Source of the DNA: Nodularia spumigena CCY9414
GTDB taxonomy: Bacteria; Cyanobacteriota; Cyanobacteriia; Cyanobacteriales; Nostocaceae
Assembly: GCF_000340565.2 (NCBI RefSeq)
Contig: NZ_CP007203.1
Span: forward strand, 3,823,620-3,887,619
Length of the DNA stretch: 64,000 bases
Reading direction: 5' to 3'
Shown piece after piece: positions 44,855 through 53,527 of this stretch (within the stretch, counting starts at the first letter, position 1; every line of letters begins with the position of its first letter). The notes under the pieces were generated by a model. That model saw only the letters and a program-made list of their open reading frames with translations, made no database searches and was not told where the DNA came from. The translations under genes were made by a program, and so were the position numbers.

Positions 44855-45199
44855 TTATTTTTCCCTGCCTTTTTGGTTTTTAATCCATCCGCCTAGTTCA
44901 AAACCGATTTCGTCTAATAATTTTATAGCATATTCATATCGCTCAACTGACATTTTGTTAAAGTCGAGCAGCATTCGTGTTTGATAACGTAAAATATCTA
45001 GTTGAGTATTGAGCGCTTCGAGTTGAGACAATTTATTTTTGGCATATTTGGCTTTAATTAACCCCTCAAATAATTCATAAAATTGATTGATCATTCTATC
45101 GCCTAATGTGAATTTATGAATTTTAGGCAATCTTTCAATAATTGGTGCGTACCATTTTATACAATCATAAGTTTTTTGGATGACAGATAATTCTTTCAT
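44855..45199 (-). CDS. avd: DGR accessory protein Avd
   Basis: A 114-aa four-helix-bundle protein of the bAvd family, which forms a pentameric barrel that binds the reverse transcriptase and template RNA. Features are VIQKTYDCIKWYAPIIERLPKIHKFTLGDRM at residues 6-36, the FYELFEGLIKAKYAK helix, and the basic LDILRYQTRMLLDFNKMS helix. It lies between the target gene and the RT on the same strand, the canonical place. Confidence 0.93.
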   Translation of the reverse strand: MKELSVIQKTYDCIKWYAPIIERLPKIHKFTLGDRMINQFYELFEGLIKAKYAKNKLSQLEALNTQLDILRYQTRMLLDFNKMSVERYEYAIKLLDEIGFELGGWIKNQKGREK

Positions 45200-45309
45200 T
45201 TGATTTAATTAATCTTAATGTTTTTATCAAAAAATTCGAGTCGCCAGAGGCGACAAAAAAAGGATAAAGAGAAGAAGGGTAGAGGGCAAAAGAGGAAAAG
45301 TATAAAGGG

Positions 45310-48300
45310 CTACTGAAGAATCCTCCCGACAGCACACACAACACGAAAACCAAGATCGTTGCCGAAGTCGCGCTCCGCCCTAGGATAATCGTCGCGAGAC
45401 GCAGAACGGCAGTCCCTAGGAAGGTCGACCCAGGAACCGCCCCGCAGTACGGCTCTTCCTTGCTTCTGAGAAAGATTATCATTATCATTAAACCAAGCAA
45501 TACCATCTATTGGCGCTCCTTCATAATTATCATGCCAATCGTCAAGACACCATTCCCATACATTTCCGTGCATATCGTATAGTCCAAAGTTGTTAGCTGC
45601 GTTAAAGCTGCCCACAGGTGTAGTTTGCTCTCTATAGGTTCCTTTTACACCCCTGCCATAAATGGAGTTAGCATCATAGTTAGCCAATTCTGATGTAATT
45701 GTCTCACCAAAATGGAATGGGGTAGTAGTTCCAGCACGACAGGCATATTCCCATTCTGCTTCACTAGGTAGGCGGTACTCCCTTTTTGTATGAGCAGTCA
45801 GACGCTGACAAAACTCAACTGCATCATACCAAGAGACTCGTTCTACAGGTCTATTTGCGCCCTTAAATCGTGATGGGTCAGGCTTTAGTTCTCGGTTAAC
45901 TTGCGGCAGAGATACCACAGCTTTCCACTGTGCTTGTGTTACTGTGTATTTGCCCATAAAGAAGGCTGGAACAGTTACTGGGTGTTGAGGACTTTCATCA
46001 CTGAAACGCTCCGGTTCATCTTCTAGCGACCCCATCTTAAAATTGCCTTCAGGGATAGACACCATTTCTAGTTGAACACCATTTACATCTTCAATAAAAC
46101 AATTGGCTGTTTTACGACTACGAAGAATCTCTATGCGATAATTATTTGCTTGCCGTTGAATAACATTCTTGAAATTGGTTTTATTAACTTTTGCACCCAA
46201 AGCTGTTGATAAAATTTTCCATAATTTACCTGCAACATCCCTTAGTTCTTGTGTAGAGTAATTTGATGATGCTGCGATTTGCTCATAAGTTTTATTTGAT
46301 ATCGTTTCTTGTATAATTAGCTGTTCTACTTCAGTCAAGTGTTTTTCTGTTTGAGAAAATACTAAATTATCAGCAACTTCTATAGGATTAGTTATATTAG
46401 ATTCGTTTACTGTGATGAGCGCAACTTCAAAATCAAAAGATTGCAAGTTGTAATTTAGATCATCATCCTCAACAGAAATGGTTACGGCTTCAAAGGTTAA
46501 CTCTTGAATTGGAGGGAAACCGGGCAAGGGTTCACTAATTACCAACCTACCTCGAAAATCTATTCTGCCTTCATTGGGATAATTCAACCATCCTTGAAAT
46601 AACTTTCCTGTCTGATTATCTTCCCAAAAGTAGCTATCTTCGCTATTTACTTTAAAGGTGATACTAGCAGCAGTTTGATTATCACCAAAATTCCAAGATA
46701 ACCTTTGCTCATCTACCGTTAAATTTTGAATTACCGCCAAACCAAAACGAGAACGAAACTGCACTTCACCTTGTGGAGAAATCAATAAATGTTCTGGTTC
46801 TGATTCTTTACGCCAAGTACCTGTTTCTCCACCCCATTTAACTGAACAAGTGTATTCTCCAGCAAATACTTGAAAAATGCTAGGTTCGGTATCTTTTCGT
46901 TGTGGATTTTGAGATTGTTCAATTTCTTCAGCAAATCGAGCATAATCTCCTCCTAAACGTTTTAAAACTTTGGTAGTGATAGTGGCAAAATGTTTGACAT
47001 CAAAATCTGTAACATTCTTCTCGGTTTTTAATTTTTCTAACTCATCTGGCTTTTTCAACAACGCATAAAATTCTTTAAGATTTTTTCCCAGTTGTTTAGC
47101 AAAATATTCAGAAATAATTTCAATTATTTCCCGTGACTTGACTCTGGAACTGTCTGGAAGTAAACTGTCCCTAATTTTTTCATCAATAAAATGATATTGA
47201 ACATAATCTGGTTCAGTATCTGGTGTAATTTCTTCAGTAGGTTTTAAAATACCACCTAAAAATACTTCAGCTATGACATGAATTTGTGGAAGTTCTGAAT
47301 TTTTATTTTTATTAATTAAATTTTGGATTAAACGCACTACAGGCAAATTAATTACAGGCGCAGACGCTAATAAACTGGCTAATTTTCTGGCTGCTGGGGA
47401 GGAACTCACACGAAAATTATATATTCTTTCTTCAGCAGTTAATTGTGATTGCTCATCAATTTCTTTTTCTTGCTCTTGAAGAGAAGAAAATGCGAAGCCA
47501 CCTGCACCCATATTTCCTTTTCCTGTTACCATTTGACTCCAAGTTTCTATAGAATCTTGTGTCAGGCTAAAAACGGGAACTTTGATAGAATTTTTATCAA
47601 TATAATCCCAAATTAAAATTTCTCTAATGAATAAGTTACGATTTGATACTGCGGGAATTAAACTATCCAACTGTACCATTGTGCCTAAACTCAAGCCAGT
47701 TCGTAACCACATTTTTTCCGGTAACATTTGCACAATAGCTACAACATTATGTTTACCCCAAATTTTTAATAAATCAAAAGCTTTGCCATTGCGCCAAATT
47801 TGACTAACACAATCACTAACTACTAAAATTAAACGACGACCACTAGGATCAATCAATTTCTGGGGGGAATAATTTTTTTTACTTGTTTCTTGTTTTAAAC
47901 AAATATCTCCTTGCTCATTTTCCACCATACCAAAAGTTTGAATATTGCGAAAAATACCATAATGTTTTAAAATTTGTTCTAATTCTTTGGTTATGCTTTG
48001 CCAAAAAATCATAGAATCACTTTTATCGATTACTACTGTTAAATCAAATCTTAATTCTAGTCGCGGTTTCAGAACAGGAATACAGACTCCATTTAATTCA
48101 GCAATCAGTTCAACTGTGGCATTTTCATCTAACAAAACTGCTTTACCAAAGGCAATATATTGAATTAAAGGACGTAATGCTTTGGCAATTTTTAGGGGAT
48201 AAGGAAGAGAGGAACGGTCAGGAAGCTTTATCGATAAACTGCTACCAGAAAATGTCTTTGAGGTTTGAGGAGTAACTACAGCAGTTGATACTAATGAATT

Positions 48301-48540
48301 AGTTAGTGTACTATCAGATAGTTTATTAGTTATATCTTCTGTTATATCTTCTGTTATATCTTTAACTCTTGTTATATCTTTAACTCTTGTTTCTGGGTCA
48401 TGAGATGAATCTTGTGTTTTTTGTCCAGAAAAATTAGAAGAAGTTTGTTGTGCTAACCAGAGAATTTCTGCAATTTCTGTACCAGTTAGCTTTAATTCTT
48501 TTTGTAATACTCTAATTAACTGGTCAAATTTCTCACTCAT
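45310..48540 (-). CDS. vWA/FGE-type DGR target protein (VMAP-system component)
   Basis: A 1076-aa mosaic. Residues 1-35 are a small helical domain. Residues ~46-72 are a repeat (VKDIT/EDIT) coded by a microsatellite. From ~110 the SAV_2336-like region contains a vWA-type domain with the MIDAS-like DKSDS at 172-176, extending to ~550. A beta-rich middle follows. A small HTH-like module sits near 770-835 (TYEQIAASSNYSTQELRDVAG). The C-terminus (850-1076) is a formylglycine-generating-enzyme/C-type-lectin fold: MVSIPEGNFKMGS, RPVERVSWYDAVEFCQ, LPSEAEWEYACRAG, NVWEWCLDDW. The last 47 residues (GGSWVDLP to GFRVVC) are the variable repeat. This fold is the usual DGR display scaffold. It is expected to be the sensor of the adjacent MoxR system. 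Confidence 0.92.
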   Translation of the reverse strand: MSEKFDQLIRVLQKELKLTGTEIAEILWLAQQTSSNFSGQKTQDSSHDPETRVKDITRVKDITEDITEDITNKLSDSTLTNSLVSTAVVTPQTSKTFSGSSLSIKLPDRSSLPYPLKIAKALRPLIQYIAFGKAVLLDENATVELIAELNGVCIPVLKPRLELRFDLTVVIDKSDSMIFWQSITKELEQILKHYGIFRNIQTFGMVENEQGDICLKQETSKKNYSPQKLIDPSGRRLILVVSDCVSQIWRNGKAFDLLKIWGKHNVVAIVQMLPEKMWLRTGLSLGTMVQLDSLIPAVSNRNLFIREILIWDYIDKNSIKVPVFSLTQDSIETWSQMVTGKGNMGAGGFAFSSLQEQEKEIDEQSQLTAEERIYNFRVSSSPAARKLASLLASAPVINLPVVRLIQNLINKNKNSELPQIHVIAEVFLGGILKPTEEITPDTEPDYVQYHFIDEKIRDSLLPDSSRVKSREIIEIISEYFAKQLGKNLKEFYALLKKPDELEKLKTEKNVTDFDVKHFATITTKVLKRLGGDYARFAEEIEQSQNPQRKDTEPSIFQVFAGEYTCSVKWGGETGTWRKESEPEHLLISPQGEVQFRSRFGLAVIQNLTVDEQRLSWNFGDNQTAASITFKVNSEDSYFWEDNQTGKLFQGWLNYPNEGRIDFRGRLVISEPLPGFPPIQELTFEAVTISVEDDDLNYNLQSFDFEVALITVNESNITNPIEVADNLVFSQTEKHLTEVEQLIIQETISNKTYEQIAASSNYSTQELRDVAGKLWKILSTALGAKVNKTNFKNVIQRQANNYRIEILRSRKTANCFIEDVNGVQLEMVSIPEGNFKMGSLEDEPERFSDESPQHPVTVPAFFMGKYTVTQAQWKAVVSLPQVNRELKPDPSRFKGANRPVERVSWYDAVEFCQRLTAHTKREYRLPSEAEWEYACRAGTTTPFHFGETITSELANYDANSIYGRGVKGTYREQTTPVGSFNAANNFGLYDMHGNVWEWCLDDWHDNYEGAPIDGIAWFNDNDNLSQKQGRAVLRGGSWVDLPRDCRSASRDDYPRAERDFGNDLGFRVVCAVGRILQ
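45321..45448 (-). repeat. DGR variable repeat
   Basis: It covers residues ~1033-1075 of the target. Compared with the template, residues 1038-1040, 1042-1043, 1050-1053 and about 1058-1063 are altered, always at template A. Fixed blocks are GGSW, CRSASR and GFRVVCAVGR. Relative to the uninterrupted template it either aligns codon for codon or is one codon short near residue 1058, depending on where the insertion ends. Confidence 0.93.
48325..48390 (-). repeat. Microsatellite in the DGR target gene
   Basis: Tandem copies of TTATATCTTCTG and TTATATCTTTAACTCTTG (plus strand) encode the VKDIT/EDIT repeats. The units are multiples of three, so copy-number change would not break the frame. Confidence 0.75.
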
Positions 48541-48594
48541 GGTTTTTTGATGACTCCAATACCAATTTCCTCAAACTAAAATACTTTTCAAATT

Positions 48595-49743
48595 TTAATG
48601 TTCATCAGTTGCAGATAAACTTTTAAACAATAAATCTTGTAAGTCCGGGGTAAAAGCTTCCGAACTAAGATTATTTCTCATATAAACGGCATTTAATAAC
48701 TGATCCGTTGCTCGTTCTTGTTCTTCTTTCCCTAAAAAAGTGTGTATGAGTTCAATAGTTTTTTGTTCAGTCTGAGTAAAACTACTATCAGTAAAATGAG
48801 ATTTAATGATGTTTGTTAAAGATTGTTGATCAGGATCTGGCATTTTTACCCGCAGACACCGACGTACAAATGCAGGAGGAAAATCTCGTTCACCATTACT
48901 GGTCATAATAATAATGGGAAATTCTGAACAATGTACTCTACCTGCTTTAATTGCAGCTTTAATATTTGAATCCTCTGTACGAACTTTTACAGTTTTAGAT
49001 TCTTGATTTTTAGAAGTATCTGCCCAACGAACTAATTCATGTATAGAAAATTTACCTTCTTCAAATAGATGTAATAAATCGTTAGGTAAATTGATATCAC
49101 TTTTATCAATTTCATCAATTAATAATACTCTAGGATGAAGAGATGGCAAAAACGCTGTACCAACTGGCCCCAATGTGATATATTGTCCAATATCAAAAGA
49201 TTGTTTTTGTTCTGGGTTATCTTTATTTAGCTGATAATCTTGGAGTCGTGCGATCGCATCATAATCATACAATCCATCCTGTAGTGTAGAACGAGAAGTA
49301 ATTGCCCAAGTTAATACAGAACCTAATTGTAATTCATGCGCGATCGCATAAGCTAAAGATGTTTTTCCAGATCCGGGATTTCCTGTAACCAAAAGAGGTC
49401 GTCGCAAATATAGCGCCGCATTTACCGCATCTAATACTGTTATGTTAGTATTATTTGTTTGCTCGTCATCATCTGCTTTTGTTGCTTGACTAGAAACACG
49501 AAATTTTTCACCCTTTTCTCGACCTCGTTTATTTTCATCAGATTTTGCTAATGCTTGAATTGCATCCCATTGTTGTGTAATTTCTGCGAATTGTTTTGGG
49601 TCTTTTTTAATATCTAAAAATTTTCGCCAAGGCGGTGATGGTGGAAGTTCATCAATCTTTTTAACATGGGTTTTGCCATCGCCATAAAATAAATACCAAT
49701 CTTTGTGGTTTGCTGAATCATTTTTTGTTTTACTTTTAGCCAT
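48595..49743 (-). CDS. MoxR-type AAA+ ATPase
   Basis: A 382-aa AAA+ ATPase. Walker A is TGNPGSGKTSLA near residues 120-131, Walker B is PRVLLIDEIDKSD near 205-217 (helix-2 insert SDINLPNDLLHLFEEGKF follows), sensor 1 is FPIIIMTSNGERDF near 276-289, and the arginine-finger region AFVRRCLRVKMPD follows. MoxR proteins remodel vWA-domain partners; here the vWA protein is the next gene. The ATG at 49743 has AAGGAGG six bases upstream; an ATG nine codons earlier lacks one. It is the middle member of the VMAP-MoxR-vWA set. Confidence 0.92.
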   Translation of the reverse strand: MAKSKTKNDSANHKDWYLFYGDGKTHVKKIDELPPSPPWRKFLDIKKDPKQFAEITQQWDAIQALAKSDENKRGREKGEKFRVSSQATKADDDEQTNNTNITVLDAVNAALYLRRPLLVTGNPGSGKTSLAYAIAHELQLGSVLTWAITSRSTLQDGLYDYDAIARLQDYQLNKDNPEQKQSFDIGQYITLGPVGTAFLPSLHPRVLLIDEIDKSDINLPNDLLHLFEEGKFSIHELVRWADTSKNQESKTVKVRTEDSNIKAAIKAGRVHCSEFPIIIMTSNGERDFPPAFVRRCLRVKMPDPDQQSLTNIIKSHFTDSSFTQTEQKTIELIHTFLGKEEQERATDQLLNAVYMRNNLSSEAFTPDLQDLLFKSLSATDEH

Positions 49744-49791
49744 TGTTTCCTCCTTATATTCATATATCATTTAATACTACACTATAGATTT

Positions 49792-50664
49792 CTAAACCTT
49801 CATTGCCGTATTAGGTGAAATTAGTTGACTAGATTTTGTTGGTATTTTATCATGGTCAAACAATACTCCTAGTTTATAACCAAAATCGTCTTTTTCTTTG
49901 GTATATTTTTCGTTATTGCGAATTTCATAAATATTTTTCAGAATTTTATATAATTTACAAAAATCAAGAGAAGTATTACGCTCTATGTTTAAGATCAATT
50001 CCAAACATTCGTCAATATTACCAATTTGATTATTTTCTGTGTATCTAGTCCATAAGCACAAAGGAAAACCTTTAGTCAAAATGTGGTCAAAAATTGCTTC
50101 ACACCTTGATTTTGAAGTCGGGAAAGGGTCATCAATTAGATTAGAAACACAAAAATTATTACCCTTAAGCTTGTTTATAAATTCTTGAGTATTATTAGCT
50201 TCATTAATAAACACTTGTAACAATTTCCATTGATCTCGCCACACCTTGTTTAATCTATGATGTTCATTTTTGGAAAATCTATCATAAGAGCGTACAATCA
50301 ATGGGTATAACTGACCAATGGGCTTTTTTTTCTTAGGGTCAATGTCTCCAGGAATTTTTTTAATATCAAATGCTGTGCCTAGAAGACTGACAGGTACAAA
50401 TAATTCTATAATTGGTAAGCTATCTGATGTAATTCCTTTCAGTGTAAGCTTTTCTGTCATTGCTTGAATGCTTTGATATACAAAATCAATGATTTGCTTT
50501 TCTGTAAAACTTTCCCGTTTTTCTTCTGTGTTTAACTCAATAGGAAATTTTGTAATTTCTTCTTCAGCCCTATTATTTGCATATTGTGCAAATTCAGCTT
50601 TGATAAAAAACTCTTTATTGTTTTCAATCTTTGGTTCTATGACAAAAAAAAAGATAATCAACAA
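49792..50664 (-). pseudogene. VMAP C-terminal part, out of frame with its N-terminal part
   Basis: Its 290 codons contain the vWA-MoxR-associated-protein C-terminal domain: IIELFVPVSLLG near 110, VRSYDRFSKNEHHRLNKVWRDQWKLL near 153-178, and the signature KGFPLCLWTRY near 222-232. The first codons (FFFVIEPKIENN) are in the +1 frame of the preceding gene's last codons, and the two frames overlap at a run of nine T. Removing one T joins them into a ~510-aa protein with the normal EAD-VMAP layout. It may be a frameshift mutation, a slippage-regulated gene or a sequencing error; a separate start here is unlikely. Confidence 0.75.
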
Positions 50665-51322
50665 TATTAATATTATTTAAATTTTGAATTTGGATCTTAT
50701 TACGAAATGCCACTTCTGGAAAATTTCTTTTAATCCACTCTTGCAAATCCTCTGTAATATTTTGAATATATACAATTTCACACAAAAACTTTTCTACGAA
50801 ATCTAGTAAATAACAAGAATCATGTGGATTATCAGAAATATGGTTGTCTCCGTCAGATTTGGAACACATCAACATCAATAAATCATCAATTGCTTGTGAT
50901 ATGTCAAATGAGTTTATTTTTCCTTTTGGGATATCATTGTTCTCTAAATAATTATTATAAGAATTAATTACAGACTTATCTTCATTAACTTTTTGCAAAA
51001 TATTAATTAAAGTTTGAAAATTATACTTATTAAATACTTCTTTTGCTTTTAATCTTTGTGAGTAAAAGTTCTTTAGTTCAGTTTTTTGATTAACTGAATC
51101 TTTAAGACATAATGCTAAAAAATCATCTACTAGCTTTTTTCTAATTAAATAATCAACTAAATAATTCAATCTGTTACTAATTGTATTTCCTTGAATTTTA
51201 CTATAAGGATTTCCATGTAATATTTGTTGATTATTCAAACATATAGTTTTTAATTCTTCTTCTTCAAATACTTTATGAACAATCTTAATTAATTCTTTTC
51301 TTTGGTTATCGCTGAGTTCCAT
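50624..51322 (-). pseudogene. VMAP N-terminal part with effector-associated domain
   Basis: This 232-codon frame starts with an effector-associated (death-like adaptor) domain, residues 1-80: NQRKELIKIVHKVFEEEELK, HGNPYSKIQGNTISNRLNYL and VDYLIRKK. That domain is almost identical to the C-terminal domain of the TIR protein upstream. The rest is a helical middle region that runs into the T-run, where the frame changes (see 49792-50664). Complete homologues would continue into the VMAP-C domain. Homotypic EAD contacts with the TIR protein would recruit the effector. Confidence 0.75.
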
Positions 51323-51425
51323 ATTTGGTAAAAATCAATGGTAAACTTATGAGCTTTCCTGAAAAATTACTTATCCGTGTAAAAATTCTAAGAGGATGTT
51401 TTAAAAGTTTTGGGCGAATATAATT

Positions 51426-51545
51426 CGCTACTACACAAGCAAAGTCCACCTGCGTGGACTAATGAAAAATTCAGGTTTTTAACCCGCGCAGGCGGGTTTG
51501 GTTTGTATAGCCGCGACTTCTAGTCGCCAGGGCTGTAATAAATTA
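51426..51545. repeat. Dispersed spacer repeat
   Basis: The tract CACAAGCAAAGTCCACCTGCG and on to CCGCGACTTCTAGTCGCCAG resembles 12480-12580. It sits between the TIR-EAD and EAD-VMAP genes and contains the inverted repeat CCGCGCAGGCGGG and a GCGACTTCTAGTCGC palindrome. It is a common Nostocales intergenic repeat with no coding function. Confidence 0.6.
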
Positions 51546-51551
51546 GACTTT

Positions 51552-52307
51552 TCAAACATCCTCTAATAAAGAAGCAAAATATTCGCTTTCTTTACTAAGT
51601 ATTTCTAGAAAAGATTGAATCGAATTTTTTCTAATTAAATAATCAACTAAATAATTTAATCTACTACTAACTGTATTTCCTTGAATTTTACTATAAGGAT
51701 TTCCATGTAATAATTCTTGATTATTCAAACATATAGTCTTTAATTCTTCCTCTTCAAATACTTTATGGACAATCTTAAGTAATTCTTGTCTTTTTTGATC
51801 ATTCCATCTAATAGGTTTAGGCAGAGATTTTGTATTTTCAAGAAATTTCTCTGTCGTTACTGCTTCTGGCTTTTTATCATTCACCTGTAAGTTTCCCTGT
51901 GGCTTCTGTCCAGTTATACCCCACGTCAACTGTCCCATCGGTTCAGGATACACTAAACGGAAATCAACCCACGTTAAACCCTGGAGAAATGGAGGCAATT
52001 TTGGTTCTGTTGGAGCATCCGGTAAAAGTACCGGAATAACCCGACATTTCCGCCCCACAAATTCTCGTAGAAACGCATCGATTTCTTGACTCTGCCAAGG
52101 GCCAATTCCTGATCCCCCCACAAAAACTGCTGCTGCTCCAATCTGGTCTATCTGCTGTTCTAGTATACGTTGCCAAGGAAAACCAGGGCGTAAATGCCAA
52201 ATATCCAACCAGGGTACAATTCCGCATTGCTTTAGCTGTTCGGCCACTTGGATAACCGCAGGCTTATCGTTAGTATTGTGACAAAGAAAAACATCAAACT
52301 TTTCCAC
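51552..52307 (-). CDS. TIR-EAD effector protein
   Basis: A 251-aa protein. Residues 1-145 are a TIR domain: FDVFLCHNTNDKPAVIQVAEQL at the start, IVPWLDIWHLRPGFPWQ, GGSGIGPWQSQEIDAFL with the putative NADase catalytic Glu at 75, and CRVIPVLLPDAP. Residues ~168-251 are an effector-associated domain matching that of the next gene. TIR effectors of this kind deplete NAD+ to arrest or kill the cell, or signal through NAD-derived products. Here recruitment by EAD-EAD contact to the VMAP/MoxR/vWA relay is expected. The EAD copies are close even at DNA level, which suggests recent duplication. Confidence 0.9.
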   Translation of the reverse strand: MEKFDVFLCHNTNDKPAVIQVAEQLKQCGIVPWLDIWHLRPGFPWQRILEQQIDQIGAAAVFVGGSGIGPWQSQEIDAFLREFVGRKCRVIPVLLPDAPTEPKLPPFLQGLTWVDFRLVYPEPMGQLTWGITGQKPQGNLQVNDKKPEAVTTEKFLENTKSLPKPIRWNDQKRQELLKIVHKVFEEEELKTICLNNQELLHGNPYSKIQGNTVSSRLNYLVDYLIRKNSIQSFLEILSKESEYFASLLEDV

Positions 52308-52692
52308 TGGTTACTCCTTCACTCCAACAATTACCATTTCTCAATGTGCATAATCGCTAGTCTAGGTAATGCCTATACAAAGCTAAAAATGTCTAAAACA
52401 GGGTTCTAGATTTAATATAGCAGTACCAATATAATTACGATAGTAGTTCGCTTAAGCAAACCTAAAATTTTACCTAAATACTTCCTGTGTGCTGACTCAG
52501 ATGTGATATCAGCACTTACAAACAATTTTGGACTTTTATTTATTTGCTAAACCAGAATTTTTGCACTTTATTGTTCAATCCCACACTCCAATCACCATGC
52601 ATCCCCACCCTATGAGTACATTGAGAGTGGGGACTTTCGCTACCAGACGGGGGTTTGAACCTCCTGCGGGCGATCGCTTTCCCATCACAGTT
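52308..52692. other. Spacer downstream/upstream of TIR gene
   Basis: I see no gene. AT-rich sequence at 52308-52530 should hold the promoter of the minus-strand conflict operon. 52530-52690 is the 3' flank of the cupin gene with no clear terminator. Confidence 0.45.
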
Positions 52693-53247
52693 TTAATACG
52701 GCTTATTGAGATAATCACTCAACTGAGTCCCTGTATAATTAGGAACCCATCCTTCCACAGTTGTAAAATAGCGTACCGCTTTACAATGCAACAATGCCGT
52801 AGGACTACACCAATGTTCCACACCTGCGGGAATGTGGATATAGTCTTGGGACTGAATTAACAGCTGTACCTGTTTACCATTGGGTTTGACAAAACCAAAA
52901 ATCATTTCTCCTGCCAATATGTAGAGAGCTTCAGGCGCAGTATGATGATGGTAACGGCTGTAAGTAGCAATCAAATGTTGGATATTGGGCGAACCTGGAT
53001 GCAAATTTAGCAAATCAGACCACAGATAGCCGTTTTCTTGCTGGATAAATTCAAAAACTCCATGATGTAGTTCTATTATCTGTTGTTTGTCTGAGTCAAT
53101 TAAAACGTCTTGTTCTAGAAGATGGGGGAAAAGTAGTGATGTTCCTGGGTCATAATGTTTCAAATGGATGCCAAGAGGCGCGATTTCTCCCACTATTTCA
53201 TCTAAATCGCGCTTGATTGTGCCGTTGTCTAGTAATAGGATGGGCAT
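52693..53247 (-). CDS. Acireductone dioxygenase-like cupin protein
   Basis: A 184-aa cupin of the acireductone dioxygenase (MtnD/ARD) type. The first metal motif is YHHHTAPEALYILAGE near 93-108 (His-x-His and Glu), and the second is DYIHIPAGVEHW near 135-146 (His). The C-terminal KAVRYFTTVEGWVPNYTG matches the ARD end. ARD oxidises the acireductone of the methionine salvage pathway. No other methionine-salvage gene is in view, so the assignment rests on sequence alone. It is transcribed away from the photolyase gene. Confidence 0.8.
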   Translation of the reverse strand: MPILLLDNGTIKRDLDEIVGEIAPLGIHLKHYDPGTSLLFPHLLEQDVLIDSDKQQIIELHHGVFEFIQQENGYLWSDLLNLHPGSPNIQHLIATYSRYHHHTAPEALYILAGEMIFGFVKPNGKQVQLLIQSQDYIHIPAGVEHWCSPTALLHCKAVRYFTTVEGWVPNYTGTQLSDYLNKPY

Positions 53248-53527
53248 GGCAAAAATACTAATTAGCTACTTGGAATTAAAAAGAGTATATTTAACTTTAA
53301 CTCAATAAGACACAATCCCGATAGAGATACCGGAGATTATGCTTTGATGAAATTGTACTAGACATTGAGCGAATTTAAAGATGCTTTTTCCAAAACCCTT
53401 GTAGAGACATTCCATGCAAAGTCTCTACATTATTTATGATTCGTCTCTACATTTTTGATCATCAGAATGATGCTCAAAAATACCATAAGGGTCTAAGCTA
53501 GTACAAGCGAACTAAGATGGGTGTGGT

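Noticed and set aside
45165-45506. A 113-aa minus-strand protein overlapping the avd start and the variable repeat
   Set aside because: It lies in another frame of the variable repeat and the avd leader; the composition is chance-like and Avd and the target gene account for the region.
49792-50664. A separate VMAP-C gene starting at a TTG
   Set aside because: The first codons fall in the T-run, with the front half of the same family ending in the other frame at that spot; a split single gene explains both.
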